Below, piece by piece: positions 17,899 through 25,661 of a DNA stretch of 64,000 nt. Origin of the DNA: Streptomyces sp. CB02400 (GTDB lineage: Bacteria; Actinomycetota; Actinomycetes; Streptomycetales; Streptomycetaceae). A program made the translations under genes and the position numbers. Positions within the stretch are counted from its first letter, which is position 1, and each line of letters starts with the position of its first letter. Where the stretch lies: positions 1,159,881 through 1,223,880 of the forward strand of contig NZ_LIWB01000001.1 in assembly GCF_001905725.1 (NCBI RefSeq), written 5' to 3'. The notes under the pieces are model-generated. The model saw only the letters and a list, made by a program, of their open reading frames with translations, was not told the DNA's origin and ran no database searches.

Positions 17899-19019
17899 GC
17901 GGCACCACCCCGGCGCAGTCGCCGCAGCCGTTCCGCGGCGCGCAAATGGTCGATGGCGGCGGCCTCGGCGGGCCCCGGGGCATGCACACCCTCCAGGTGG
18001 GCGAGGGCGGTGCGGGTGGAGTCGATGCCGGGGAGGGTGTTGCGGACCGTGCCCCCGAGGCGGGTCGGGGAGGCACAGGCGGTGGCCTCGTCCCGGCAGT
18101 AACGAGCCATCTCGCAGAAGGACAGACAGTCGGGGGTGTAGGCGGCGTCCAGCGCACCGACCGACGCGTCCAGTTCGGCCTCGTCGCGGTCGGTGTCGAG
18201 GGTCGCCGACGGCGGCAGGCCGAGCGCAAGGTCGTCGGCGCGGCGCAACCGGGTCAACTGGAAGAGCAGCGCGTCGAGTTCTTGACGGAGGTCCACCATG
18301 CGGCCGTAGGGACGGTTGGAGAAGTCCTTGGGGCAGATCAGCAGGAACTCGTGAGCGATCTGCTCCGGGTTGAGGTCCATATCCGCGAAGGCGCGGCGCA
18401 GGGCGAGGACGGACACGGCGGCCTGCTTCGCGGTCTGCGCGACGGCAGTCGGATTGGCCTGTCCGTCGATGGCGGGGAAGGAGCGGATCTCGGCCAGATA
18501 GAACAGGCCGCCGACGCGGTGGGTCAGGGCCTGGGGTTCCAGGTAGGCCGTCTGCCCGGCGACCTCCAGGGTCAGCAGCGGCCGGTCGAGGATCAGGCGC
18601 TCGTCGCTGCCGGAGGCCAGGCGCTTCAGCAAGTGCCGGGTCTCGGTCGCCCGCCGGTTCAGAGAGGTGTCGCCGCCCACCTCGCTCAGGTCGGTGACAG
18701 CGGCCTCTTCCACGGGGATGCCGAGCTGTTCACGGAGCAGCCGGATCAGCTCCGCGTAACCGCCCCACTTCACCAGTGCCTCGAACGCCTGCTCGCGCGC
18801 TATGGCGAAGGGTGACTGGCCGAAACGCGGTTCGTACCCCATGCGCTGGGCGAGTACGGCCTTGTCGACCCCGGCGGCGTCCAGCACGGCGCGGCGGGAA
18901 CAGGCTGGGTTGGCGGTGAGGGCGGTTATCTTGCGCGCGGTGTACGGCTGAGGGGAACGTGGTCCGCGCAGGGTGGCGAGCCGGCTGTCGGAGGGCTCAA
19001 AGGGGTGCTGCGGAGGCAT
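17895..19019 (-). CDS. putative Cas4/RecB-like nuclease with Fe-S cysteines
   Basis: 374 aa. The N-terminus TARKITALTANPACSRRAVL places a cysteine (C40) where Cas4, AddB and Dna2 nucleases have the first iron-sulfur ligand. A C-terminal cluster C298, C302, C308, C315 could supply the other three. Between them AYLEPQALTH (~158-167), FYLAEIRSF with E177 (~173-181) and QTAKQAAVSVLALRR (Q195/Q199) resemble the D...ExK...Q core of PD-(D/E)XK nucleases; the usual lysine of ExK appears as Arg (EIR), and the first acidic residue would be E161. These deviations leave activity uncertain. It is the first gene of the ATGA-linked trio. The long C-terminal helices are not assigned. An alternative is an inactive Fe-S DNA-binding relative. 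Confidence 0.6.
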   Translation of the reverse strand: MPPQHPFEPSDSRLATLRGPRSPQPYTARKITALTANPACSRRAVLDAAGVDKAVLAQRMGYEPRFGQSPFAIAREQAFEALVKWGGYAELIRLLREQLGIPVEEAAVTDLSEVGGDTSLNRRATETRHLLKRLASGSDERLILDRPLLTLEVAGQTAYLEPQALTHRVGGLFYLAEIRSFPAIDGQANPTAVAQTAKQAAVSVLALRRAFADMDLNPEQIAHEFLLICPKDFSNRPYGRMVDLRQELDALLFQLTRLRRADDLALGLPPSATLDTDRDEAELDASVGALDAAYTPDCLSFCEMARYCRDEATACASPTRLGGTVRNTLPGIDSTRTALAHLEGVHAPGPAEAAAIDHLRAAERLRRLRRGGAA

Positions 19020-19088
19020 CTTCTCTTCTTACCGGGTGTTGTGGCACGGCATGGTGCGGTGGCGGGACGCGGCGGCCCCGGTCGCGTG

Positions 19089-19952
19089 TCAGTTGCTCGC
19101 GCCGCCCGCGTCACGCAGTGCGTTGTGCAGCGGTGCGGCACCGAAAAGCTGCTGTACGTCGGTGAGCCGGGCCCGCGCGCGGTCTGCGGCGGCACGCCGT
19201 TCGGCGGTGTCGGACTCCTGGTGGACCGCCGCCTCGGTGCGGGCGGCGGAGATCACCCGGGCGGGATCGATGTCGTCACTCTCGTACGCGCCGGGGATGT
19301 TGAGCGCGAAACGGCGCAGCAGCTGCCAGGCGGTGTCCGACGGGGGGTGGCCGGCCGTGGTGAGCCGCTGGATCTGCTCGGCGGTGCCGACGGCATGCGT
19401 GAGGAAGTCGGCGCGTGGGCTGAGCGGGGCGATGACGCGCCGCTCCAGCGGCCACACCGATACGGCCAGCAGACCGCGCGCGGGTGTGAGCCGGTCGTGG
19501 GTGAGGGCCGCGCAGATGTAGTACGGGCGGGCGTACCCCTGCGCGCTGAACGAGCGTTCCTCGTCGCGGCGGAGCGAGGCCAGCTTGGTGGCGACGAGCG
19601 GTTCGGTGAAGAAGGCCTCGTACACGGAGGAGATGAGCTTGGGAGCTGCCGGGGCGCCGAGCAGTGTGAGTGACTGATGGACCTGTTCCCGGATGGGGAC
19701 GGCGCCTTGAGTGGAACGTTTCTCTCGTGGAGCCGGCCGAGGGGCGGCCGCGCGGATCGGGGACCGCTGTTCGCCGGGCTCGGGCGCGGCTGCCTCCTCC
19801 GCGTCCAGTGCCCGTTCCCAAGCCTCCTCCACCACTCGCAGCTCACGTCGGATGCCGGAAGCGGCCGAGGTGTCACGAGCACGGCGTGCCTCACGCAGCC
19901 TGGCGCGCAACTCCGCCAGACGCTCCTCCAGTTCCTCCAGCGATGCGGTCAT
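19089..19952 (-). CDS. hypothetical protein with N-terminal coiled coil
   Basis: 287 aa from the ATG at 19952. Another ATG sits 15 codons upstream, but it overlaps the promoter region. Residues ~2-55 are a strong coiled coil (LEELEERLAELRARLREARR). An Ala/Pro/Glu linker is followed by a compact domain (~90-287) containing LTLLGAPAAPKLISSVYEAF, which looks like a winged-helix or DNA-binding helical motif. No enzyme motif seen. The stop lies 69 bases before the Fe-S nuclease gene, so it probably leads the same operon, and its upstream region carries phased TCCAA repeats. The start lacks an obvious ribosome-binding site, so leaderless translation is possible. Possible regulator or targeting subunit of the nuclease/helicase trio; not proven. 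Confidence 0.55.
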   Translation of the reverse strand: MTASLEELEERLAELRARLREARRARDTSAASGIRRELRVVEEAWERALDAEEAAAPEPGEQRSPIRAAAPRPAPREKRSTQGAVPIREQVHQSLTLLGAPAAPKLISSVYEAFFTEPLVATKLASLRRDEERSFSAQGYARPYYICAALTHDRLTPARGLLAVSVWPLERRVIAPLSPRADFLTHAVGTAEQIQRLTTAGHPPSDTAWQLLRRFALNIPGAYESDDIDPARVISAARTEAAVHQESDTAERRAAADRARARLTDVQQLFGAAPLHNALRDAGGASN

Positions 19953-19981
19953 GCGGGCAGCGTATCGTCTCGGCCATTGAA

Positions 19982-20023
19982 TTCCAAGATGCTCCAAACA
20001 TTTCCAAGTTTCTGCGCTATGCT
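19982..20023. promoter_or_regulatory. 10-bp-phased TCCAA repeats and -10 box in divergent promoter
   Basis: TCCAAG (19983-19988), TCCAAA (19993-19998) and TCCAAG (20003-20008) occur at exact 10-bp spacing in an unusually AT-rich stretch. On the plus strand a TATGCT -10-like box (20018-20023) begins 9 bases after the last repeat. Repeats on one DNA face just upstream of a -10 box are the arrangement used by SARP-type activators in Streptomyces. The site lies between divergent operons. Confidence 0.5.
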
Positions 20024-20059
20024 CGGTCCTGCCTCACTGCCGAGGCGTCGGCCGAGCGG

Positions 20060-20314
20060 ATGGAGGCCGCTGTCGTACCGGTCCTGGGGCGGCTGATCGC
20101 CCTCCATGCCCGTCATTTCACCGCACGGGGTGCCATCACCGCACCCGCGGTGCTCGTCGGGACCGGCATCGCCGCCTGCCACACCATGCCGTGGACCGAC
20201 ACATCGTCCGCCTTCCGCACGGACGAGTTCGGCTACTGCTGGGAACGGGCCAAGGGCGTCGGCGGCGAGTACTTCAGGACCAACCGGTGCCAGGAGTGGA
20301 AGAGGGACGGCTGA
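20060..20314 (+). CDS. small hypothetical protein
   Basis: 84 aa from the ATG at 20060, with typical high GC at third positions across the whole frame. It begins about 37 bases downstream of the TATGCT box, so it would be the first gene transcribed from that promoter. Four cysteines (in ACHTMP, GYCWER, NRCQEW) and several tryptophans suggest a small folded domain. No convincing membrane helix and no family match by eye. Ribosome-binding site weak. It may be real or the 3' remnant of something longer; in-frame codons upstream offer no better start after the promoter. Confidence 0.45.
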   Translation: MEAAVVPVLGRLIALHARHFTARGAITAPAVLVGTGIAACHTMPWTDTSSAFRTDEFGYCWERAKGVGGEYFRTNRCQEWKRDG

Positions 20315-20444
20315 GGCAGGGTGCGACATGTTTCCGTCCGGCACCGCACTCCGGGACTCGGCGGGGATGCTACCTGCGGATTCGCTGTTCAGGGGAGGGG
20401 TGGGTGAAGTTTTCGTGCACGGTTACAGTGTCGGCGTGTACGAC

Positions 20445-22145
20445 ATGACCGACCCGGTTGCCGCCCGCCGCGCGGCGATAGCCGCCGAGAAGGAGCGCCT
20501 GGCCAGAGCGCGCGAGCGCCGGTCGAGCCAGGGCCAGGCCGGCGCGACCGGCTTCGCCCAGCGGAAGTGGCGCTGGCTCGGCGTCAACGGCGGCGAGGCC
20601 GTCGACGCGGTACTGGCGGTACTGCGGGACATCGTGGAGGCGTCCACGCTGACGGACGACCAGCGAGAGACGCTGGACCGGGCCGTCACCGGGACACCTG
20701 ACCGCGAGACCCTGCTCCCGGCGGTCCGGGCGGGACTCGCCACTCTGGAGCCGCGCAGCGTCCTCGGACACCTGCGAAGTCTGTGGGCCGCCGAAGTGCG
20801 CTGGCTCAACGAGCCGGGAACGGAACGGTGCCGGATCCTGTGCTCGACCGCTCCCGGCCTCGAACTGGTCGGCACGAGGTTCCGCGCGGTCTCGGGCGGG
20901 CCCGCCTTCTCTCTGTTCGCCACCGCGGCCACCCGAGGCGCGATCCCTGTGCCGAACGCGGTCCTGGCCCACGTTCTCCCCTGGGCTCCGCTGTCCGTCC
21001 TCGACGACCTCGTGGACCACGGGGGTCTGCTGGCCGAGGACGAGCCATGGCAGGCACGCGACGAGGAGGAAGCGCTCTACCTGAGGGCCCGCCTCACCCC
21101 GAACTCGGTCGGCCCGCAGGAGGCCGAGCGGCTCGGCTGGCACGGCATGCTGCGCCGCAGGGCGTTCCTGGCCGACGAGACGATCATGAGGCAGGAACCC
21201 GAGGACGTCTGGGACCTGTTGTACGACGTGGTCAGGGACGGTCAGCTGTCGTCCCTGGACGCTCTGGACGCGGCACTGCCGCGCGCCCAGCAGATCCAGT
21301 TGCGCGACCTCAGGTCCGGGGCACTCGTCGGCCAGTGGGACGGCGACACCGTCCGCGACCGAGGACTGTGGAAGCTGATGGCCGCGCTGTGGCGGCCGAC
21401 CGCTCCGGTCGATCCCCGACGCAGTGACTTCTACGCCCTGGTCGCGCTCAACCGGGCCTATGACCTGCTGAAGTCCGGCGACCTCGAAGGGGCGGGCCGT
21501 CAGGCCGAGTCCTTCGTGCGGGAACGGAAGAAGGAGTCGGCCCTGCCCACCGGCATCATGGACGAGGCGTACACCATCGCCGCGTACACCACCGCCGTCA
21601 CCTCGCCCGAGGCCGGAAGCGACAGGGCCGCGAGGGAGCAATTGGTGCTGGCGGAGACATACGCGGTGAAGGCGGCGGAGAACGGTGATCCGATCGCCGA
21701 GCGCAATCTCAGCCATGTGCGCACCTGGAGGGACACACCGAAGAACAGGCGCGGGCCGATGACCAACCCCTTCCTCGAACTCGGCCTCGACCACGGGGCA
21801 GAAGACTGGGAGCGGCACTGCCGCGACCTCTTCCGCCGGTACGAACACGAGAAGGACCAGTCGTCCCAGGCCCGCCTCAACCAGACGGAGGGCCGGATCG
21901 ACGAGGCGGCGCGGCACGAGTCCGGATACGACGTCTTCTTCCGGGTGCCCCTCGACCGGGCACGGTACGAGCTGCCCGACACGGTCCCCAGGAGACTGGT
22001 GCCGCCGTTGGAGCCGATGGCACGCCGGACCGCCCTCACGAGCGGCGCGGACCTCGAGTCCATCCGTGCCCTGGCGGCCGTCGAACTGCTCGACGACTTC
22101 CGCAGCACACCACCGCATCTCGACCGGCACGGGTCCACCCGCTGA
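20445..22145 (+). CDS. J-domain-like protein of the Hsp70-NYN operon
   Basis: 566 aa from the ATG at 20445; an in-frame GTG at 20436 is possible. The N-terminus is charged and helical (AARRAAIAAEKERLARARER). The middle has several helical segments. Around residue 440 a segment NPFLELGLDHGAEDWERHCR followed by SQARLNQTEGRIDEAA resembles the beginning and end of J-like modules in chaperone-linked proteins, but no His-Pro-Asp triad is present, so it could not stimulate an Hsp70 by the canonical route. Residues ~325-425 (LNRAYDLLKSGDLEGAGRQA, TAVTSPEAGSDRAAREQLVLAE) are TPR-like. It heads a plus-strand operon with 49 bases to the next gene, ending in an Hsp70-NYN fusion. I infer a substrate adaptor for that Hsp70. 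Confidence 0.55.
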   Translation: MTDPVAARRAAIAAEKERLARARERRSSQGQAGATGFAQRKWRWLGVNGGEAVDAVLAVLRDIVEASTLTDDQRETLDRAVTGTPDRETLLPAVRAGLATLEPRSVLGHLRSLWAAEVRWLNEPGTERCRILCSTAPGLELVGTRFRAVSGGPAFSLFATAATRGAIPVPNAVLAHVLPWAPLSVLDDLVDHGGLLAEDEPWQARDEEEALYLRARLTPNSVGPQEAERLGWHGMLRRRAFLADETIMRQEPEDVWDLLYDVVRDGQLSSLDALDAALPRAQQIQLRDLRSGALVGQWDGDTVRDRGLWKLMAALWRPTAPVDPRRSDFYALVALNRAYDLLKSGDLEGAGRQAESFVRERKKESALPTGIMDEAYTIAAYTTAVTSPEAGSDRAAREQLVLAETYAVKAAENGDPIAERNLSHVRTWRDTPKNRRGPMTNPFLELGLDHGAEDWERHCRDLFRRYEHEKDQSSQARLNQTEGRIDEAARHESGYDVFFRVPLDRARYELPDTVPRRLVPPLEPMARRTALTSGADLESIRALAAVELLDDFRSTPPHLDRHGSTR

Positions 22146-22194
22146 CGGTCCTTCCCGACAGAACGCACGACGGTGAGCGAGGCGCAACCAGTCC

Positions 22195-22848
22195 ATGGCC
22201 GCGAAGAAGAAGACCACGGCACGCCCTGGGAAAAAGATCAGAGTCCCCAAGAATGAGCGTCCTCATCGGCCCTGCCCGCACTGCGGTCACATACAGCCGG
22301 GCAAGAGCCGCACGGCCGCGCCGCACAAGCCCGGCGGGCTGAAGCGCAGCAAGGGGAAGCAGCAGCAATCGGTCGAGCAGCCCGCCGTCGCGAGGCCGCA
22401 GGCCGTCCCCGAGCCGCCGGAGCCCATCGACGCCAAGACGGTCATCCAGGGAGTCGTCGAGCGGGTACCCGCTGCCCTGGCGGACGCGAACGCCGGCGAG
22501 GTCCCGCCGTCCACCGCTCTGAACGTGGCGGTGCGCAAGGCGGTCCTCGACGAGTTCCGCACCCGTACCCAGTTCGCGGGACGTCTCGCGGAGATCGACG
22601 CCCTCGTATGGGCGCAGGCGGCGCACGGTGGTGAGCTGCTGGGCGGGGCCATGCGGGAACACCTGCGATCACTGCGCATCCTCAGGGTGACCGAGCCGGA
22701 GGAGAGTGACCGGTTCGTCGTCACCGAGGGAGAAGGCGAGACGTTCGAGGTGCTGCGCCCGGCATACGTTGACGAAGTGACCGGAAAGGTCATTCTGGCC
22801 GGACACCTCCGGCGGGTGCCCGGTCCTGCAGTGGGGGAGGAAGCATGA
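22195..22848 (+). CDS. small basic protein with CxxC and weakly GrpE-like tail
   Basis: 217 aa. The N-terminus is very basic (MAAKKKTTARPGKKIRVPKN) with one CPHC pair, suggesting nucleic-acid binding. A Pro/Gln-rich linker precedes a helical middle (~80-155). The C-terminus FEVLRPAYVDEVTGKVILAG is reminiscent of the beta domain of GrpE, whose conserved tail reads LRPA.V; this is a weak resemblance. The gene lies between a J-like gene and an Hsp70 gene and overlaps the latter by ATGA, so a co-chaperone or nucleotide-exchange role is plausible. It could equally be an RNA-binding adaptor for the NYN ribonuclease domain. Confidence 0.5.
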   Translation: MAAKKKTTARPGKKIRVPKNERPHRPCPHCGHIQPGKSRTAAPHKPGGLKRSKGKQQQSVEQPAVARPQAVPEPPEPIDAKTVIQGVVERVPAALADANAGEVPPSTALNVAVRKAVLDEFRTRTQFAGRLAEIDALVWAQAAHGGELLGGAMREHLRSLRILRVTEPEESDRFVVTEGEGETFEVLRPAYVDEVTGKVILAGHLRRVPGPAVGEEA

Positions 22849-24947
22849 CGACGGGCATCGACTTCGGCACCACCAACTCGGTCGCCGCCCAGTGGAACGG
22901 CGAGTACGTCGAGATCCTGGAACTCGGTGGCCAGGGACTCGACGCGGACTGGGAGCGGCCCGGCTTCGAAAAGCTCTACCCCTCGGTCGTGGGCACCAGT
23001 TCCCTCCGTACCGGAGCGCTGTTCGGCTGGGAGGCCAAACTACGGTCCGAGCAGGCCGTCGAGGCGTGCAAGCGGCTGCTGCGCGAAGAGCCGCTCGTGA
23101 CGGTCGGCGGACGGCGGTTCGCCGCCACCACTGCCGCCGCCGGCGTGTTCCGCTCCATGGCCACGGCGGCCGAGGAGGAAGCCGCGACGGAGATCGGCGA
23201 GGCGGTGATCACCGTGCCGGCGAACGCCACGGGAGCGGCTCGCTTCCGTACCCGGGAAGCGGCGCGGGCGGCGGGCATCGCCGTCAAGACGCTGCTGAAC
23301 GAACCCACCGCCGCCGCCATCGCCTACGCGCACACCATGGAGGAGGACGGGGAGTTCCTCGTCTTCGACTGGGGCGGCGGAACCATGGACGCCACCCTGC
23401 TGCTGCACGACGACGGGTTCTTCGACGAGAAGGCCAGCCGCGGTGTCAACAAACTGGGCGGTCTGGAGATCGACGCCCGGCTGCGGCGCATGGTGCTCGA
23501 CCGGGCGCCGGCGCGCAGGAAGTGGTCCGAGTCCGAACAGCGGCAGTTCGCCCTCGACATCGAGCGCAGCAAGATTCTCCTGTCCTCCCAGGAGTTCGTG
23601 CGGATCACCACGCCGGACGGCAACGCCGTGGAGGTCGGCCAGGACGAGTTCTCCGCCGCGATCCAAGACCTCATCAGCCGGGCACTCGATCCGGTCGAGG
23701 AGTGCCTTGCCCAGGCTCGCATCGATCCGGGCGAGCTCAAGGCCGTACTGATGATCGGCGGCAGCAGCCAGATCCCCGCCGTGCGCGACGCCGTGGCCGA
23801 GGCGCTGGACTGCGAACTCGTGAGCGCGGACCTCTGCCAGCCGCTGACCGCGGTCGCCGAGGGCGCCGCGATCTGCGCTGCCGCCATGGACGGAGAACTG
23901 AAGAGCATCATCCGCGTCGTCAACACGCACGCACTCGGCACGGTCACCAAGGACCAGTACGGCAAGCGTGAGTTCAGCGCGCTGATCGACCGCAACCAGC
24001 GCCTTCCGCAGCAGCGGAAGAAGTCCTACCAGCCGTCCAGGGACGGCGTGTCCAAACTGACCGTCGAGGTGTGGGAAGGCGACCCCGACCGGCCCGTCGA
24101 CCACCCCGACAACGTCAAGCTCACCGAACTCGTGCTCAAGTACCCGCAGCAGCACTCCCGGGCGGCCGAGGACGGGGCGTTCGACCTGGAGTACACCTAC
24201 AGCAAGGAAGGTTTGCTGGCGGTCAGGGCCACGTTGCAGAAGACGGGGGAACCCGTCCTCGAAGGCGAGGTCCGGGTCTTCGGCGACAGCACCGTCCCGC
24301 CGGAGATCGAGAACGAACTCAACGACCTCTTCTCGTTGCGCACGACCGGCCGCGAGGCACCCCGGCCGACGCATCCCCAGCCCGTGCCGGCGGTATCGGC
24401 GCAGGACCGGCCGAACGGCGCGGCAGCGGCGGGGACGGTGGTCCGGCCCACTCCCGCGTCGATGGCCCAGTCGGTCAGGGCCGCCAAGCAGCCTGCGGCG
24501 GCCCTGGTGGTGGACGGTTCGAACCTCGCGTGGAACGGCCGTCCACCACGCTCCGCGGGCGGGCGGCCGAGCTTCCAGGCACTGCAGGCCGCGATCAAGT
24601 CGCTGCGGTTCAAGAACCCTGACCGGGACATCCACGTCGTCGTCGACGCGACACTGCGGCACGATGTCGCCGCCGACGAGCGTCCGTCGGTGGAGGAGGC
24701 GATCGCCGCTGGCACCGTGGTGCAACCGCCGGCGGGCACCGAAGGCCGGGGCGACGCCCTCGTCATCAGCATCGCCGAAGAGGTGGGCGGAGTGATCGTC
24801 TCCAACGACAACTTCGCCCCCTTCCAGAAGGCCAATCCCTGGCTCCTGGACAACGGCCGGGTGCTGGGCGCCACCCAGTCCCAGGGTGTCTGGGTCTTCA
24901 ACCCACGCAGGCCCAATGCCGTCGGCTCCGCGGGGCGCCGCCACTGA
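22845..24947 (+). CDS. Hsp70 (DnaK-like) fused to a C-terminal NYN/Regnase-like ribonuclease domain
   Basis: 700 aa. The ATPase domain (1-~350) has phosphate-1 GIDFGTTNS (4-12), VITVPANATGAAR, LLNEPTAAAIAYA, phosphate-2 FDWGGGTMD (~174-182) and adenosine motif MIGGSSQIPAVRDAV. A beta-rich region (~360-490) sits in the place of the substrate-binding domain but is diverged. After a Pro/Ala linker, residues ~550-690 form a NYN (PIN-like) domain of the Zc3h12a/Regnase type: VVDGSNLAWNG with D557 and N560, VVVDATLRHDV, GDALVISIAEE and VIVSNDNF with D655. These are the acidic metal-binding positions of that RNase family. ATGA-coupled to the preceding gene. I infer an RNase whose exposure or targeting is controlled by the Hsp70 ATP cycle. 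Domain calls strong; biology unknown. Confidence 0.9.
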   Translation: MTTGIDFGTTNSVAAQWNGEYVEILELGGQGLDADWERPGFEKLYPSVVGTSSLRTGALFGWEAKLRSEQAVEACKRLLREEPLVTVGGRRFAATTAAAGVFRSMATAAEEEAATEIGEAVITVPANATGAARFRTREAARAAGIAVKTLLNEPTAAAIAYAHTMEEDGEFLVFDWGGGTMDATLLLHDDGFFDEKASRGVNKLGGLEIDARLRRMVLDRAPARRKWSESEQRQFALDIERSKILLSSQEFVRITTPDGNAVEVGQDEFSAAIQDLISRALDPVEECLAQARIDPGELKAVLMIGGSSQIPAVRDAVAEALDCELVSADLCQPLTAVAEGAAICAAAMDGELKSIIRVVNTHALGTVTKDQYGKREFSALIDRNQRLPQQRKKSYQPSRDGVSKLTVEVWEGDPDRPVDHPDNVKLTELVLKYPQQHSRAAEDGAFDLEYTYSKEGLLAVRATLQKTGEPVLEGEVRVFGDSTVPPEIENELNDLFSLRTTGREAPRPTHPQPVPAVSAQDRPNGAAAAGTVVRPTPASMAQSVRAAKQPAAALVVDGSNLAWNGRPPRSAGGRPSFQALQAAIKSLRFKNPDRDIHVVVDATLRHDVAADERPSVEEAIAAGTVVQPPAGTEGRGDALVISIAEEVGGVIVSNDNFAPFQKANPWLLDNGRVLGATQSQGVWVFNPRRPNAVGSAGRRH

Positions 24948-24998
24948 CGACGCCCTGACCGGGATGACGGCAGGAACGGTGATGCGGGTCGGCGCGCC

Positions 24999-25220
24999 TC
25001 AGTCGGCCCGCACCGCGCTGTAGCGGACCGGCCGGTCCTCCACCTTCACCAGCAGACCCTCGCTCGCGAGATCGCGGAGGATCTGCCGGGTGTGCTTGTC
25101 CTGCGGGTCGTGCCCCGCGTCGCGCAATGCGCGCAGGCCGCGTTCGGTGTCCCAGCAGCCGCCGTACGCGCGCACGGCCTTCTCGAGGTCGGCGCGCTGG
25201 GTGGAGTCCGGTTCGGTCAA
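24999..25220 (-). CDS. small winged-helix-like protein
   Basis: 73 aa starting with TTG at 25220, overlapping the stop of the upstream gene (TTGA). The sequence (LEKAVRAYGGCWDTERGLRA, then TRQILRDLASEGLLVKVEDR and VRYSAV) has the helix-turn-helix plus beta-wing rhythm of a compact DNA-binding domain. The rare TTG start and tight overlap argue for translation only by coupling to the zinc-finger gene. The pair probably forms a regulatory unit, but no target is evident. Nothing visible in the 51 bases between its stop and the Hsp70-NYN stop; the genes converge. Confidence 0.5.
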   Translation of the reverse strand: MTEPDSTQRADLEKAVRAYGGCWDTERGLRALRDAGHDPQDKHTRQILRDLASEGLLVKVEDRPVRYSAVRAD

Positions 25221-25552
25221 CGCTCTGCCCCCTGCGCCTGCTCGCAGACGGCGGCGGTGTGTGCCTTCTTCGTGTGGTTGGCGATGCTCGCCGGCGCACC
25301 GACGTAGTCGCAGGCCGGGCACTCCCGCCAGACGCCCTCGGACACCGCACGCGCGCTCACCGAGTGGCCGGGGCCGTACCCGTGTCCGTGCAGCAACTGG
25401 ACGACGGAGGAGCCGTATTCGACCGCGAGCAGCGCCGCCTCCGCCACCTTGTCGTGGCCCGGGGCGAAGAACGATCCGGCTCCGACCTTCTTGGCGCAGC
25501 CGCACCAGCAGGTGCCGGTCGGGGTGAGGCTGGGAAGGGACTTCGTCGTCAT
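25217..25552 (-). CDS. small zinc-binding protein with C2H2-like finger
   Basis: 111 aa from the ATG at 25552. An N-terminal CWCGCAKKV cluster is followed by FFAPGHDKVAEAALLAVEYG, a segment seen in small actinobacterial and phage-linked proteins. The C-terminal half has CPACDYVGAPASIANHTKKAH, a C2H2 zinc-finger pattern. Probably a nucleic-acid-binding regulator, with the overlapping downstream gene encoding a winged-helix partner. No family name is offered. Longer in-frame starts exist upstream but overlap the intergenic region shared with the divergent gene. Confidence 0.55.
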   Translation of the reverse strand: MTTKSLPSLTPTGTCWCGCAKKVGAGSFFAPGHDKVAEAALLAVEYGSSVVQLLHGHGYGPGHSVSARAVSEGVWRECPACDYVGAPASIANHTKKAHTAAVCEQAQGAER

Positions 25553-25661
25553 GCGGTCACAGTAGATCAACGGACGTGACGGTTCAGGACCTTTGCCGCT
25601 TTCGGCGCCCTGCCCGGACCGCCGTGGAGGACACGGCACGGGGACTCGTAGCCTTCTGATC

